64,000 nucleotides of DNA from CAZBWP01 sp964630265 (lineage in GTDB: Bacteria; Pseudomonadota; Alphaproteobacteria; Rhodospirillales; Defluviicoccaceae), in contig CAZVRW010000014.1 in assembly GCA_964630265.1 (NCBI GenBank), positions 1-64,000 on the forward strand. The letters run 5' to 3'. Shown piece after piece: positions 1-7,360 of the stretch. Numbering within the stretch: position 1 is the stretch's first letter; each line of letters begins with the position of its first letter. The notes beneath the pieces are model-generated. The model was not told the DNA's origin and searched no databases. It saw nothing but the letters and a program-made list of their open reading frames with translations. Position numbers and translations under genes: made by a program.

Positions 1-11
1 CCCCCCGCCGG

Positions 12-554
12 TCAGGCGCCGTGGACGACGCCGGCGCGGGCGCGGGCCAGGTCGATCTGCTTTTCCAGTTCGACCTCCGAGCAGAGGCCCAGGCTCACCG
101 GATTCTGCGGCTTGATGTTGGGGGCGTTCCAGTGGGACTTGTCCCGCACCTTCTCGACCGTCGGCTTGGTGGTGCCGACCAGCCGGCACACCTGCGCATC
201 GGTGAGCTCCGGATAATTCTTCAGCAGCCAGGCGATGGCATCGGGCCGGTCGCCGCGCTTGGCCACCGGCGTATACCGCGCCCCCTTGCCGCGCGGCGTC
301 GGCGCCGGGACGGTGGACCGCGCCGGCTGCAGCACGGCGTCGGGATCGGCCTCGCAACGGGCGATTTCGTCCTGGGTCAACTCACCGTTGAGGATCGGGT
401 TGCGGCCCTGCATGCCGATCGCCACTTCGCCATCGGCGATCGCCTGGACCTCCAGCGCGTGGATGCCGCAGAACGCCGCGATCTGATCGAAGGTCAGCCC
501 GGTGTTCTCGACCAGCCAAACAGCGGTGGCTTTGGGCATCAACGTATGCGCCAT
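12..554 (-). CDS. trcR: Cell-cycle transcriptional regulator TrcR (DUF1013)
   Basis: The 180-residue product matches my knowledge of the DUF1013/TrcR family, a short alphaproteobacterial regulator linked to cell-cycle transcription. The N-terminal part (about residues 5-45) and a second segment (about 105-150, with TDAQVCRLVGTTKPTVEKV) both look like helix-turn-helix units separated by a Pro/Arg-rich linker. The ATG at 554 is preferred over an upstream start at 605 because AAAGGAAG lies 6-13 bases before it and the conserved MAHTLMPKATAVWL start follows. It appears monocistronic at the window edge. Family assignment is strong; targets cannot be read from sequence. Confidence 0.9.
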   Translation of the reverse strand: MAHTLMPKATAVWLVENTGLTFDQIAAFCGIHALEVQAIADGEVAIGMQGRNPILNGELTQDEIARCEADPDAVLQPARSTVPAPTPRGKGARYTPVAKRGDRPDAIAWLLKNYPELTDAQVCRLVGTTKPTVEKVRDKSHWNAPNIKPQNPVSLGLCSEVELEKQIDLARARAGVVHGA

Positions 555-691
555 GGTCGTCTTCCTTTCATGAGACAACGGCGCCACCGCGGAGATGCGG
601 GCCATCCCCGGGACAGGCGCACGGAATTACCTTGAACTTTAATGATATAGCGGAGCCGCCGGGATCGTCAAATGACCTGCGCCCGGGCGGC

Positions 692-1699
692 CTAAAGTCC
701 CGTGACCAGGACGATCTTGCCGAGGTGTTCGGAGGCCTCCAGCATCCGGTGCGCTTCCGGCGCGGCGATCAGCGGCAGCCGGGCATGGATCGGCGGCCGG
801 ATCGCGCCCTGCTCGATCAACGGCCAGACCCGCGCTTGCAGCGCCCGGGCGATCTCCCCCTTGCGCGCGACGCTCTGGATGCGGAGCGTCGAGCCGGTGA
901 GGGTCAGCCGCTTCAACATCACCGGCAACAGGTCGATGCTCACCTTGCTGCCCTGGCGAAAGGCGATGCTGACCAGCCGCCCCTCGCGCGCCAGGCTGGC
1001 GATGTTGCGCGCCACGTAATCGCCGCCGACGATGTCGAGAATGACGTCGACGCCCCGGCCGCCGGTCGCCTCCTTGACCACGGCGACGAAATCCTCGGCC
1101 GCGTAGTCGATGGCGCGTTCGGCGCCGAGCGCCTCCAGGCGACGGCATCGGGCGGCGCCGCGGGCGGTGGTGAACACGCGGGCGCCGAGCCGGCTGGCCA
1201 TGAGAATCGCCGTGGTGCCAATGCCGCCGGCGCCACCGTGGACGAGCAGGCTTTCGCCGGCCTGCAGGCGGCCGCGCTCGAACACGTTGGTCCACACCGT
1301 GAAGAAGGTCTCGGGCAACGCCGCCGCCTCGGCAAGGTCGAGCCCGGCCGGCACCGGCAGGCACTGCGGCGCCGGCGCGGGACAATACTCGGCATAGCCG
1401 CCGCCGGTGACCAGGGCGCAGACCTGGGCGCCCGGCGCCGGCGCCGAGACGCCATCGGCCACCGCCACCACGGTGCCGGCGATCTCCAGTCCCGGAATGT
1501 CCGAGGCGCCGGGTGGCGGCGGATAGGCGCCCTGCCGCTGCAGGACGTCGGGACCGTTCACCCCGGCCGCCGCCACGCGGATCAGCACCTCGCCCGACGC
1601 GGGCGCCGGCACCGGCCGGGTGGCCGGACGCAGGGCCTCGGGCCCGCCCGGTTCCGGGATCTCGATGCAGGTCATGGTGGCGGGAATGGTGTCCGACAT
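692..1699 (-). CDS. NAD(P)H quinone oxidoreductase, zinc-free MDR family (PIG3-like)
   Basis: The 335-residue protein has the zinc-independent medium-chain dehydrogenase layout. The start MTCIEIPEPGGPEAL and AAGVNGPDVLQRQGAYPPPP are typical of the PIG3/quinone oxidoreductase branch, and the Rossmann nucleotide site LLVHGGAGGIGTTAI sits near residue 150. It probably reduces quinones or enones with NAD(P)H in the cytoplasm. The ATG at 1699 has an AAAGGA ribosome site. The open frame continues upstream to 2098, but that extension is low-quality and crosses a tandem repeat at 1735-1791. Substrate is unknown. Confidence 0.88.
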   Translation of the reverse strand: MSDTIPATMTCIEIPEPGGPEALRPATRPVPAPASGEVLIRVAAAGVNGPDVLQRQGAYPPPPGASDIPGLEIAGTVVAVADGVSAPAPGAQVCALVTGGGYAEYCPAPAPQCLPVPAGLDLAEAAALPETFFTVWTNVFERGRLQAGESLLVHGGAGGIGTTAILMASRLGARVFTTARGAARCRRLEALGAERAIDYAAEDFVAVVKEATGGRGVDVILDIVGGDYVARNIASLAREGRLVSIAFRQGSKVSIDLLPVMLKRLTLTGSTLRIQSVARKGEIARALQARVWPLIEQGAIRPPIHARLPLIAAPEAHRMLEASEHLGKIVLVTGL

Positions 1700-1734
1700 G
1701 GAAGGTCCTTTCGCAGCGCGGCAGCGGCGCCAGG

Positions 1735-1791
1735 GTAGCGGTTTTGCCCGCGTGTAGCGGATTCTCCCGAGTGTAGCGGATTCGCCCGGCG
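1735..1791. repeat. Three 19-bp direct repeats upstream of the quinone oxidoreductase
   Basis: Three consecutive 19-base units begin with GTAGCGG at 1735, 1754 and 1773. Units 2 and 3 share GTAGCGGATTC; unit 1 is more diverged. They lie 36-92 bases upstream of the oxidoreductase start, so they could be operators or only a minisatellite. No known operator is recognised. Confidence 0.7.
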
Positions 1792-1910
1792 AGGGGAGTC
1801 GGCACGGCCGGGCCGCCGCGCACGCGCGCGATTCGCGTCCGCGGCAATGACGCGCTATCCTGAGAGGCGGCGGCCACCGCCACCGCCACCGCAGGACGGA
1901 GCACGCTTGG

Positions 1911-2093
1911 ATGGACACGGACGACATTTCGCCGCCGAAACCGCCCGCCACCGCCGCGAGCCTGGAGGACATGTCGATCGCCGCGCTGGGAGAGTACATC
2001 GTCGCGCTGGAGGCGGAAATCGCGCGGGCGCGGGCGGCGATCGACGCGAAACAGGCGGTGCGTGGAACCGCCGAGGGCCTGTTCAGACGCTGA
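1911..2093 (+). CDS. DUF1192 family mini-protein
   Basis: This 60-residue product fits DUF1192, a small conserved alphaproteobacterial family of unknown function: an acidic, proline-containing N-terminus followed by LGEYIVALEAEIARARAAI, a short amphipathic helix or coiled coil, and a C-terminal GLFRR. The length equals the usual family length. It stands alone between the divergent oxidoreductase and a putative small RNA. The identification rests on the helix pattern; no function can be given. Confidence 0.8.
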   Translation: MDTDDISPPKPPATAASLEDMSIAALGEYIVALEAEIARARAAIDAKQAVRGTAEGLFRR

Positions 2094-2160
2094 GCCAACG
2101 GCGCCGCGAGGACGCGCTCGAGGCGGCCTCCGCGGGCAACTCGGGTGGCCGCAGGTTAGC

Positions 2161-2202
2161 CGTCGGGTGGCCGTCGGTGGCCGTCGGGTCGCCGTCGGTG
2201 GC
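2161..2202. repeat. Two 21-bp direct repeats
   Basis: Two adjacent 21-base copies (2161-2181 and 2182-2202) starting CGTCGGGT differ at one base. They are noncoding, between DUF1192 and the small-RNA promoter. The 2094-2270 stretch otherwise shows nothing recognisable. Confidence 0.6.
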
Positions 2203-2270
2203 CGGGACCAACCGGCTCCGCCGAACCCGCCGCGGATGTCGGCAAATTGCATGCGTTTCGAATTCACCCC

Positions 2271-2299
2271 TTGATAACCCGGGGAATGTCATCTATGTT
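2271..2299 (+). promoter_or_regulatory. Sigma70-type promoter for the small RNA
   Basis: TTGATA at 2271-2276 (5 of 6 to the -35 consensus) and TATGTT at 2294-2299 (4 of 6 to -10) are separated by exactly 17 bases. The predicted transcription start is near 2305-2306. A structured segment and a strong terminator lie immediately downstream, which supports the call. Confidence 0.6.
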
Positions 2300-2305
2300 A
2301 ACAAA

Positions 2306-2423
2306 GTCCCGCGAGCGTCCATATTGAACCGGGAAAAATCCTTCGGGATTGCGTATGATCCGGTTCAATTTGACCTCCTCCCTATCCAACTGGCGCCGCC
2401 CCACAAGGGCGGCCCTTTTTTTT
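2306..2423 (+). ncRNA. Putative trans-acting small RNA with anti-Shine-Dalgarno motif
   Basis: A transcript of about 118 nt is predicted from the promoter at 2271-2299 to the terminator at 2395-2423. It contains a perfect 10-bp stem (2323-2332 with 2360-2369) enclosing a second hairpin, AATCC/GGATT (2337-2341 and 2346-2350), capped by a UUCG tetraloop closed by C-G. Between that stem and the terminator an unpaired stretch carries CTCCTCCC (2375-2382), complementary to ribosome-binding sites. The same C-rich 'cuckoo' motif is known from Rhodobacter CcsR RNAs, and Caulobacter GsrN also uses a C-rich loop. No open reading frame fits. An alternative is a transcription-attenuating leader of the thioesterase starting at 2575. 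Confidence 0.6.
2395..2423 (+). terminator. Rho-independent terminator of the small RNA
   Basis: GCCGCCC (2395-2401) pairs with GGGCGGC (2407-2413) across a 5-base CACAA loop. Two C and eight T (2416-2423) follow on the plus strand. Confidence 0.85.
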
Positions 2424-2574
2424 GGATGATCGAGGATTGCCGGGACGGTGATCGGATCATCAACGCGGACGAACGGCCGAACCTGCGCTCATCGGGTTGG
2501 AGCGCGAGTTACGTGCGTTGACGCTCGCCGCGTGACGGGAAAGACTGCATACCGACGCGCGAATGGGGGTGCCC

Positions 2575-3009
2575 ATGGCTGACGATCTGGCGCACAGCCG
2601 CGACGACTACCGCTACTGGTTTCCGATCCAGACGCGATGGCTCGATAACGATATGCTCGGCCACGTCAACAACGTGGTCTATTTCCGTTACTTCGAAGCC
2701 GTGGTCGTCGATTTCCTCATTCGCGAGGCCGAACTCAACTGGAAAGAGCACCCCCTGGTGCCATATGCCGTGGACATCCGCTGCCGCTTCCGGCGGCCGC
2801 TATCCTTCCCGATCGCGGTCGACGCCGGCTTGCGGATCACCAACCTGGGCCGCACCAGCGTCACCTACGGACTGGGATTGTTCGCGGCCGATGAGGACGA
2901 GCCGGCCGCGGTCGGTCATTTTGTTCATGTCTGGGTGGAGCGCGCCAGCGACACCCCGGTGCCGATCCCCGACGGCGTGCGCGCCGTCTATGCGCGATTC
3001 GCCGCCTGA
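2575..3009 (+). CDS. Acyl-CoA thioesterase, 4HBT hotdog family
   Basis: The protein of about 144 residues is a single hotdog domain. The motif TRWLDNDMLGHVNNVVYFRYFE near the N-terminus is the 4-hydroxybenzoyl-CoA thioesterase signature; the Asp in it is the expected catalytic residue and HVNN lines the active site. It should hydrolyse an acyl-CoA in the cytoplasm; the acyl chain cannot be predicted. The ATG at 2575 has GGGGGTG just upstream; an in-frame ATG at 2563 is an alternative. It is convergent with the small gene ending at 3032. Confidence 0.85.
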   Translation: MADDLAHSRDDYRYWFPIQTRWLDNDMLGHVNNVVYFRYFEAVVVDFLIREAELNWKEHPLVPYAVDIRCRFRRPLSFPIAVDAGLRITNLGRTSVTYGLGLFAADEDEPAAVGHFVHVWVERASDTPVPIPDGVRAVYARFAA

Positions 3010-3031
3010 GCCGTGGTTGTCCGCGGCCCGG

Positions 3032-3247
3032 TCAGTGCCCGGCCCAGGGCGTCCAGCCGGGAACCGCCCCCTGGCGCGACCGCGGCACGCAGGACGCGCA
3101 GCCGCGCTGGAAGGCCATGAACAGCGGCAGGACCCCAAACAGTCCAATCCAGCGCAGGCCCCCCTCCACGGCGAACAGCGCCGAAAACAGGACGACCGCC
3201 GGCAGCAGCCGGAACAGCCACGTCACCATCAGCTCCACACGCTTCAC
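3032..3247 (-). CDS. Small membrane protein, DUF2892/YgaP-like
   Basis: A 71-residue product has two hydrophobic segments, LFRLLPAVVLFSALFAVEGG and WIGLFGVLPLFMAFQRGCAS, resembling the transmembrane DUF2892 module seen in YgaP-type proteins. Its GTG start at 3247 overlaps the rpmE stop as GTGA, which argues for translational coupling; an ATG at 3229 is also possible. The C-terminus (CVPRSRQGAVPGWTPW) lacks recognisable features. Function unknown; the family call is tentative. Confidence 0.6.
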   Translation of the reverse strand: MKRVELMVTWLFRLLPAVVLFSALFAVEGGLRWIGLFGVLPLFMAFQRGCASCVPRSRQGAVPGWTPWAGH

Positions 3248-3468
3248 GTTTTCAGCCCGAAATTCTTGAACCGCTTATTGAACTTGGCGAGCTGACCGCC
3301 GCTGTCAAGGAGCCGGTGCACGCCGGTCCAGGCGGGGTGAGTCTTCACGTCGATACCGAGCTTCAGCATGCCGCCAGGCTCACCATAGGTCGACCGCGTG
3401 GTGAACGTCGAGCCGTCCGTCATCTCCACGATGATCTCGTGGTAGTCCGGATGGATATCCTTTTTCAT
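3244..3468 (-). CDS. rpmE: 50S ribosomal protein L31
   Basis: The 74-residue product begins MKKDIHPDYHEI and ends with FNKRFKNFGLKT, the L31 signatures. It has none of the four zinc-binding cysteines, so it is the cysteine-free type normal for alphaproteobacteria. It binds at the 50S central protuberance. The gene overlaps the small membrane-protein gene downstream. Confidence 0.97.
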   Translation of the reverse strand: MKKDIHPDYHEIIVEMTDGSTFTTRSTYGEPGGMLKLGIDVKTHPAWTGVHRLLDSGGQLAKFNKRFKNFGLKT

Positions 3469-3519
3469 TGCGCCGCTCCGTCTTGGGAAACCGGGATATA
3501 ACCGTATGGCCGGCGCAAT

Positions 3520-4746
3520 TCAACGCTCGCCTGCCTCGGCGGCGGCGGCCGTCCGCCGCCGCGCCTGCAGCATCAACACGACGACCACCAGCATCACCAG
3601 GGCGCCGGCATAGTACGGCCAATCGCGGCCGAGCCAGAAAAACAGCGCGCCGGCCCACAGGGAGCCGAGGATGCGGGACAGCGTCGAGGCCGACCGGGTG
3701 ACGCCCATGGCGCCGCCCAGCGCCTCCGTGCCGACCCGAAGCGAGACCAGGCTGTTGAGGGAGGGGGACACCAGGCTGAAGCCGACAGCGACCACCACCA
3801 TCGCCGCCAGCAGCATCGGCACCGAGGTTGACATCGGAATCATCAGCATGCCGAGGGCCAACGCCACGGCGCCCCAAACGACCAGGCGCTCTTCGCCATA
3901 CCGCTTCGCCAGATGGCCGATCGCGCCGCCCTGCAGTGCCGCCGTCAACAGGCCGACGAAGGCGAACAGATAGCCGTTCTGCTCCGGCCCCCAGCCGAAG
4001 GTCCGCCGCGACCACATGGCGAACGTCGTCTCCATGCCGGCGAAGACGGCGCCGGTGAGAAACAAGAGGGTGATCAACAGGGCGACCCCCGGCCGTGCCA
4101 GTGACCGCCGGAACACCTGGCGCCGTTCCGCCCCGCTCATCCCCCGTTGCCTCGCCCGCGCTTCGGCGGAGAGCGACTCGGGCAGCAGCCACGCCGCGAG
4201 GGCCAGGGCGAGGGTCGTCAGCCCGGCCGCGGTCAGCGCCGGCGTCGTATAGTCGGCGGCGAGCGGATCGGCGCCGGCGAGGATGCCGCCGATCGCCGGG
4301 CCGAAGACGAACCCCACCCCGTAGGCCGCGCCGATCAGGCCCATGCCGCGGGCGCGGCTGGTCGCGTCGGTCACGTCCGCCGCGTAGGCGAAGGCGACGC
4401 CGATGTTGCCGGCCATGACGCCGCCGACGGCGCGGGCCGCGAACAGCATCACCAACCCATCGGCGAAGGCGAGCCAGACATAGGAAACGGCGAGGCCGGC
4501 CAGGGTGAGCAGCAGGACCGGGCGTCGCCCGATGCGGTCGCTGAGCCGTCCCCACAGCGGCGCGGTGACGAACTGGGTGCACGAGAACACCGCCATCAGC
4601 AGCCCCACCTGCGCCGGGCTCGCACCGAAATGCTCCCCATAGAACGGCAGCAACGGGATGATGATGCCGAAACCGATCAGGTCGACGATGACGATCGGCA
4701 GCAGGATGCGGAGGCTGCGCTCCCGGGCAGCGTCGGCGCGGCTCAA
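3520..4746 (-). CDS. MFS transporter, TetA-like drug/H+ antiporter family
   Basis: The 408-residue protein has about 12 hydrophobic helices. The motif-A region GRLSDRIGRRPVLL after TM2 and an N-terminal half beginning LPIVIVDLIGFGIIIPLLPF resemble the tetracycline-resistance (TCR) branch of the major facilitator superfamily. It probably exports a small molecule by proton antiport across the inner membrane; the substrate is unknown and the family resemblance does not prove drug resistance. Its ATG overlaps the stop of the OmpA/MotB-like gene (ATGA), so it is the last gene of that operon. Confidence 0.85.
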   Translation of the reverse strand: MSRADAARERSLRILLPIVIVDLIGFGIIIPLLPFYGEHFGASPAQVGLLMAVFSCTQFVTAPLWGRLSDRIGRRPVLLLTLAGLAVSYVWLAFADGLVMLFAARAVGGVMAGNIGVAFAYAADVTDATSRARGMGLIGAAYGVGFVFGPAIGGILAGADPLAADYTTPALTAAGLTTLALALAAWLLPESLSAEARARQRGMSGAERRQVFRRSLARPGVALLITLLFLTGAVFAGMETTFAMWSRRTFGWGPEQNGYLFAFVGLLTAALQGGAIGHLAKRYGEERLVVWGAVALALGMLMIPMSTSVPMLLAAMVVVAVGFSLVSPSLNSLVSLRVGTEALGGAMGVTRSASTLSRILGSLWAGALFFWLGRDWPYYAGALVMLVVVVLMLQARRRTAAAAEAGER

Positions 4747-6167
4747 GGCTGCGTGAGTTTCAGTTCGATGCGCCGGTTGCGCCGGTTCGCATCAGCGGTG
4801 CCGCTCGTATCCAGCGGCTGGTGCTCACCGAAGCCGGCGGCGGCGACGCGCGATGCCGGCAAGCCGGCCTGCGTCAACAACTCGACCACGGAGAGCGCCC
4901 GCGCCATCGACAGTTCCCAGTTGGACGCGTACGTGCCGGAGCGGATCGGGACGGCGTCGGTATGGCCGTTGACCTGCAGGACCCAGGGAATCTCCTCCGG
5001 GATCAGATCGATCAACTGCATCAGCGATTCGCCGACCTTGCGGATCTCGGCCCGCCCGTCGACGTCGATCTCCGCCGATCCGGACTCGAAAAGGACCTCC
5101 GACTGGAAGACGAAGCGGTCGCCGACGACGCGGATACTGTCTTCATCGCCGAGGATCTCGCTGAGCCGGCCGAAGAACTCCGAACGGTAGCGCGACAGCT
5201 CCTCGACCTTGTCGGCGAGCGCCGCGTTCAGGCGGGCGCCGAGGCTCCGGATCTCGATCCTCTTGTCGGTGATGTCGGCCTCGGCTGCCGCGAGCAGCCG
5301 ATTGAGGCGGTCCAGGTCGGCGCGCAGTTGCGTCAGCTGCTGGTTGAGCCGCGCCACCTCCGCCCGAGCGCTCTCGGACAGCTCCGCCTCCTTCAGATAC
5401 CTGGCCTCGGCATCGCGGGCATCTGAACCGAGCTGCGTGATTTCCGCCTCCAACTCCTGCTTCAGCGCCTGGAGATTGACCACCTGGGCCAGCAGCTCTT
5501 CGAGGCGCTGCTGCTGCGCCGCGATCACCTCGCGCTCGACGCGCAGCGTATCCTGCGACTCGGCGAGTGCCGCTTCGAGGGACCGGGTGCGTTCGTCCGC
5601 CGCGGCGACCCGCCGGCGTTCCGCGTCCAGCGTGCTGGTCGCTTCGGTCGCCCGCGCCTCGGCGGCGGCGAGCCGTTCCAACAGTTCGGCGATGCGGTTC
5701 TCGGCGTCGTCGGCTCGCCCCGACGCCGCGGCGAGGCTGGCCTGCACGTCAGCCACCCGGGTCTCCGCCGTCTCGGCGCGGCGCCGCAGCAGCGCCATGG
5801 CGGCCGCCATCTCGCTCGCCCGCGTCTCCGCCTCGGCAGCGCGGTCCGACACCAGACGCAGGTCGGCATTGACCTCGTCACGCGCCGCCAGCGCCGCCTG
5901 CAAATCGCCCGACAATGCCGACAGATTGGCGCGCAGGTCGTCGGCGGTGCTGCGTTCAAGGTTGAGCAGGTCGGCCAGCTCGTTGACCCGGCTGCGCAGT
6001 GATTCCAGGGCCGCGTCGCGACCGGACAGCGCATCGTTGAGGAAGAACTGGGCCAGCACGAACACCATGAGCAGGAACATCACGACCATGAGCAGCGCGG
6101 CGAGCGCGTCGACGAAGCCCGGCCAGGTGTTGACGGTGCGCAGCGCGCGGCGCGAAGCCACCGGCAT
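4743..6167 (-). CDS. MotB-like peptidoglycan-binding protein with coiled coil and OmpA domain
   Basis: The 474-residue protein has one N-terminal transmembrane helix (about 18-45, FVDALAALLMVVMFLLMVFV) with an Asp at its start, as in MotB/ExbD-type stators. About 270 residues of Ala/Glu/Arg heptad-like coiled coil follow, then a C-terminal OmpA/MotB peptidoglycan-binding domain (VNGHTDAVPI, ANRRNRRIEL). The neighbouring gene is the matching MotA/ExbB-type channel, four bases away. The pair probably uses proton flow to act on the envelope. It resembles the ZorAB class of stator pairs, but no effector gene is nearby. Substrate or partner unknown. Confidence 0.8.
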   Translation of the reverse strand: MPVASRRALRTVNTWPGFVDALAALLMVVMFLLMVFVLAQFFLNDALSGRDAALESLRSRVNELADLLNLERSTADDLRANLSALSGDLQAALAARDEVNADLRLVSDRAAEAETRASEMAAAMALLRRRAETAETRVADVQASLAAASGRADDAENRIAELLERLAAAEARATEATSTLDAERRRVAAADERTRSLEAALAESQDTLRVEREVIAAQQQRLEELLAQVVNLQALKQELEAEITQLGSDARDAEARYLKEAELSESARAEVARLNQQLTQLRADLDRLNRLLAAAEADITDKRIEIRSLGARLNAALADKVEELSRYRSEFFGRLSEILGDEDSIRVVGDRFVFQSEVLFESGSAEIDVDGRAEIRKVGESLMQLIDLIPEEIPWVLQVNGHTDAVPIRSGTYASNWELSMARALSVVELLTQAGLPASRVAAAGFGEHQPLDTSGTADANRRNRRIELKLTQP

Positions 6168-6170
6168 GGC

Positions 6171-7319
6171 TCAGCGATCACCCTCGTCGGCCAGCGCGGC
6201 GATGGTCCGGGCGAGCAGCCGAACCTCGTTGCGCACCTGTTGGATGATCTCGTCGCGGCCCGCCGACATGTCCTCGACGATCCGCGCGGCGTAGAGTTCG
6301 AGGTTGCGGATGTGAATCCGCGTCGCATCGTCGATCCCCGGCTCGGACGGCCGGTCGGCGGCTTCGGCGAGGCGCGCCAGGATCGGCTTCAGCTCCAACT
6401 GCCCCTCGGCAAGCCGCATCATCAGTTGCTGCTCGGTCCGCATCTGGTCGGTCAACGTCCCGATCTGCTCGGCCAGCGACATCAGGTGGTTGCCGACGGC
6501 GGCGCGGTTTTCCTCGCCGCGCGACAGCGCGCGCTGCACGCCGTCCACACTTTCCGCCGTCTGTTCGAGCAACGCCTGCACGTAGGCCGGCACCGATTGC
6601 TCGCCCTCGCCCGTCAGCGCGCCGCTGGACAGCCGGGTGACGCCCGAAAGCCATTCCTCCAGATCGTTGTAGAACCGGTTCATCGCCTGCCCGGCCTGCA
6701 GGTCGAGGAAGCCAAGAACCAGCGAGCCGCCGAGGCCGAACAGCGACGACGAGAAGGCCGTGCCCATGCCTTCGAGCGGTGCCTCGAGACCGCGTTTCAG
6801 GTCGGCGAATACGTCGGCCAGGTCGGAGCCTTCCAGCGACAGGCCGCCGATCACGTCGGCGATCGAGCCGATCGTCTGCAACAGCCCCCAGAAGGTGCCG
6901 AGCAGCCCGAGGAAGATCAGCAGGCCGATGGTGTAGCGGGACAAATCCCGGGATTCGTCGAGGCGCGAGAAGATGCCGTCGAGCAGCGAGCGCATCGCCA
7001 TCGCCGAGAGGCTGAGCCGCCCCTTGCGCTCGCCGATCATCGTCGCCATCGGCGCCAGCAGCCTGGGCGGCCGCGCGCGCGTCGCGGCGAGGGCGCCGTC
7101 GGCCCGGAAGTGCACGATCCAGTCCACCTCCGGGCCGAGCAGGAGGACCTGCCGAATGTTGTAGATGATGCCCAGCAGCAACGCGCCGACGATCAGGCCG
7201 TTCAGCGGGGCGTTGGCCAGGAAGGCGTCGGCCAGCGGCTCGGCGAGCACCGCGGCGGCCGCGACGACGGCCCCGAGGAACAGCCCCATGCGCACCAGGT
7301 ACCGTCGCGGGCGTGTCAT
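6171..7319 (-). CDS. MotA/TolQ/ExbB-type proton channel protein
   Basis: The 382-residue membrane protein has two helices near the N-terminus (about 10-55), a loop, then the channel core IGLLIFLGLLGTFWGLLQTI and GMGTAFSSSLFGLGGSLVLG, the pattern of the MotA/TolQ/ExbB family. The C-terminal 140 residues are soluble and helical. It lies directly before the OmpA/MotB-like gene and should form the inner-membrane stator with it. This is separate from the flagellar motAB at 15.7-17.5 kb. Confidence 0.8.
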   Translation of the reverse strand: MTRPRRYLVRMGLFLGAVVAAAAVLAEPLADAFLANAPLNGLIVGALLLGIIYNIRQVLLLGPEVDWIVHFRADGALAATRARPPRLLAPMATMIGERKGRLSLSAMAMRSLLDGIFSRLDESRDLSRYTIGLLIFLGLLGTFWGLLQTIGSIADVIGGLSLEGSDLADVFADLKRGLEAPLEGMGTAFSSSLFGLGGSLVLGFLDLQAGQAMNRFYNDLEEWLSGVTRLSSGALTGEGEQSVPAYVQALLEQTAESVDGVQRALSRGEENRAAVGNHLMSLAEQIGTLTDQMRTEQQLMMRLAEGQLELKPILARLAEAADRPSEPGIDDATRIHIRNLELYAARIVEDMSAGRDEIIQQVRNEVRLLARTIAALADEGDR

Positions 7320-7360
7320 CGGCGATGATCCCGGCGGTCAGACGGCGGAACCGGCCGCCA

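Noticed and set aside
2281..2302. General-stress EcfG sigma promoter (GGAA then GTT)
   Set aside because: GGAAT and GTTAA occur but only 9 bases apart, far short of the 16-17 expected; the sigma70-type pair fits better.
4743..7319. ZorAB-type anti-phage (Zorya) core
   Set aside because: The stator pair has the right general type, but no ZorC, ZorD or ZorE-like gene is adjacent and the neighbours are a transporter and an OmpA protein.
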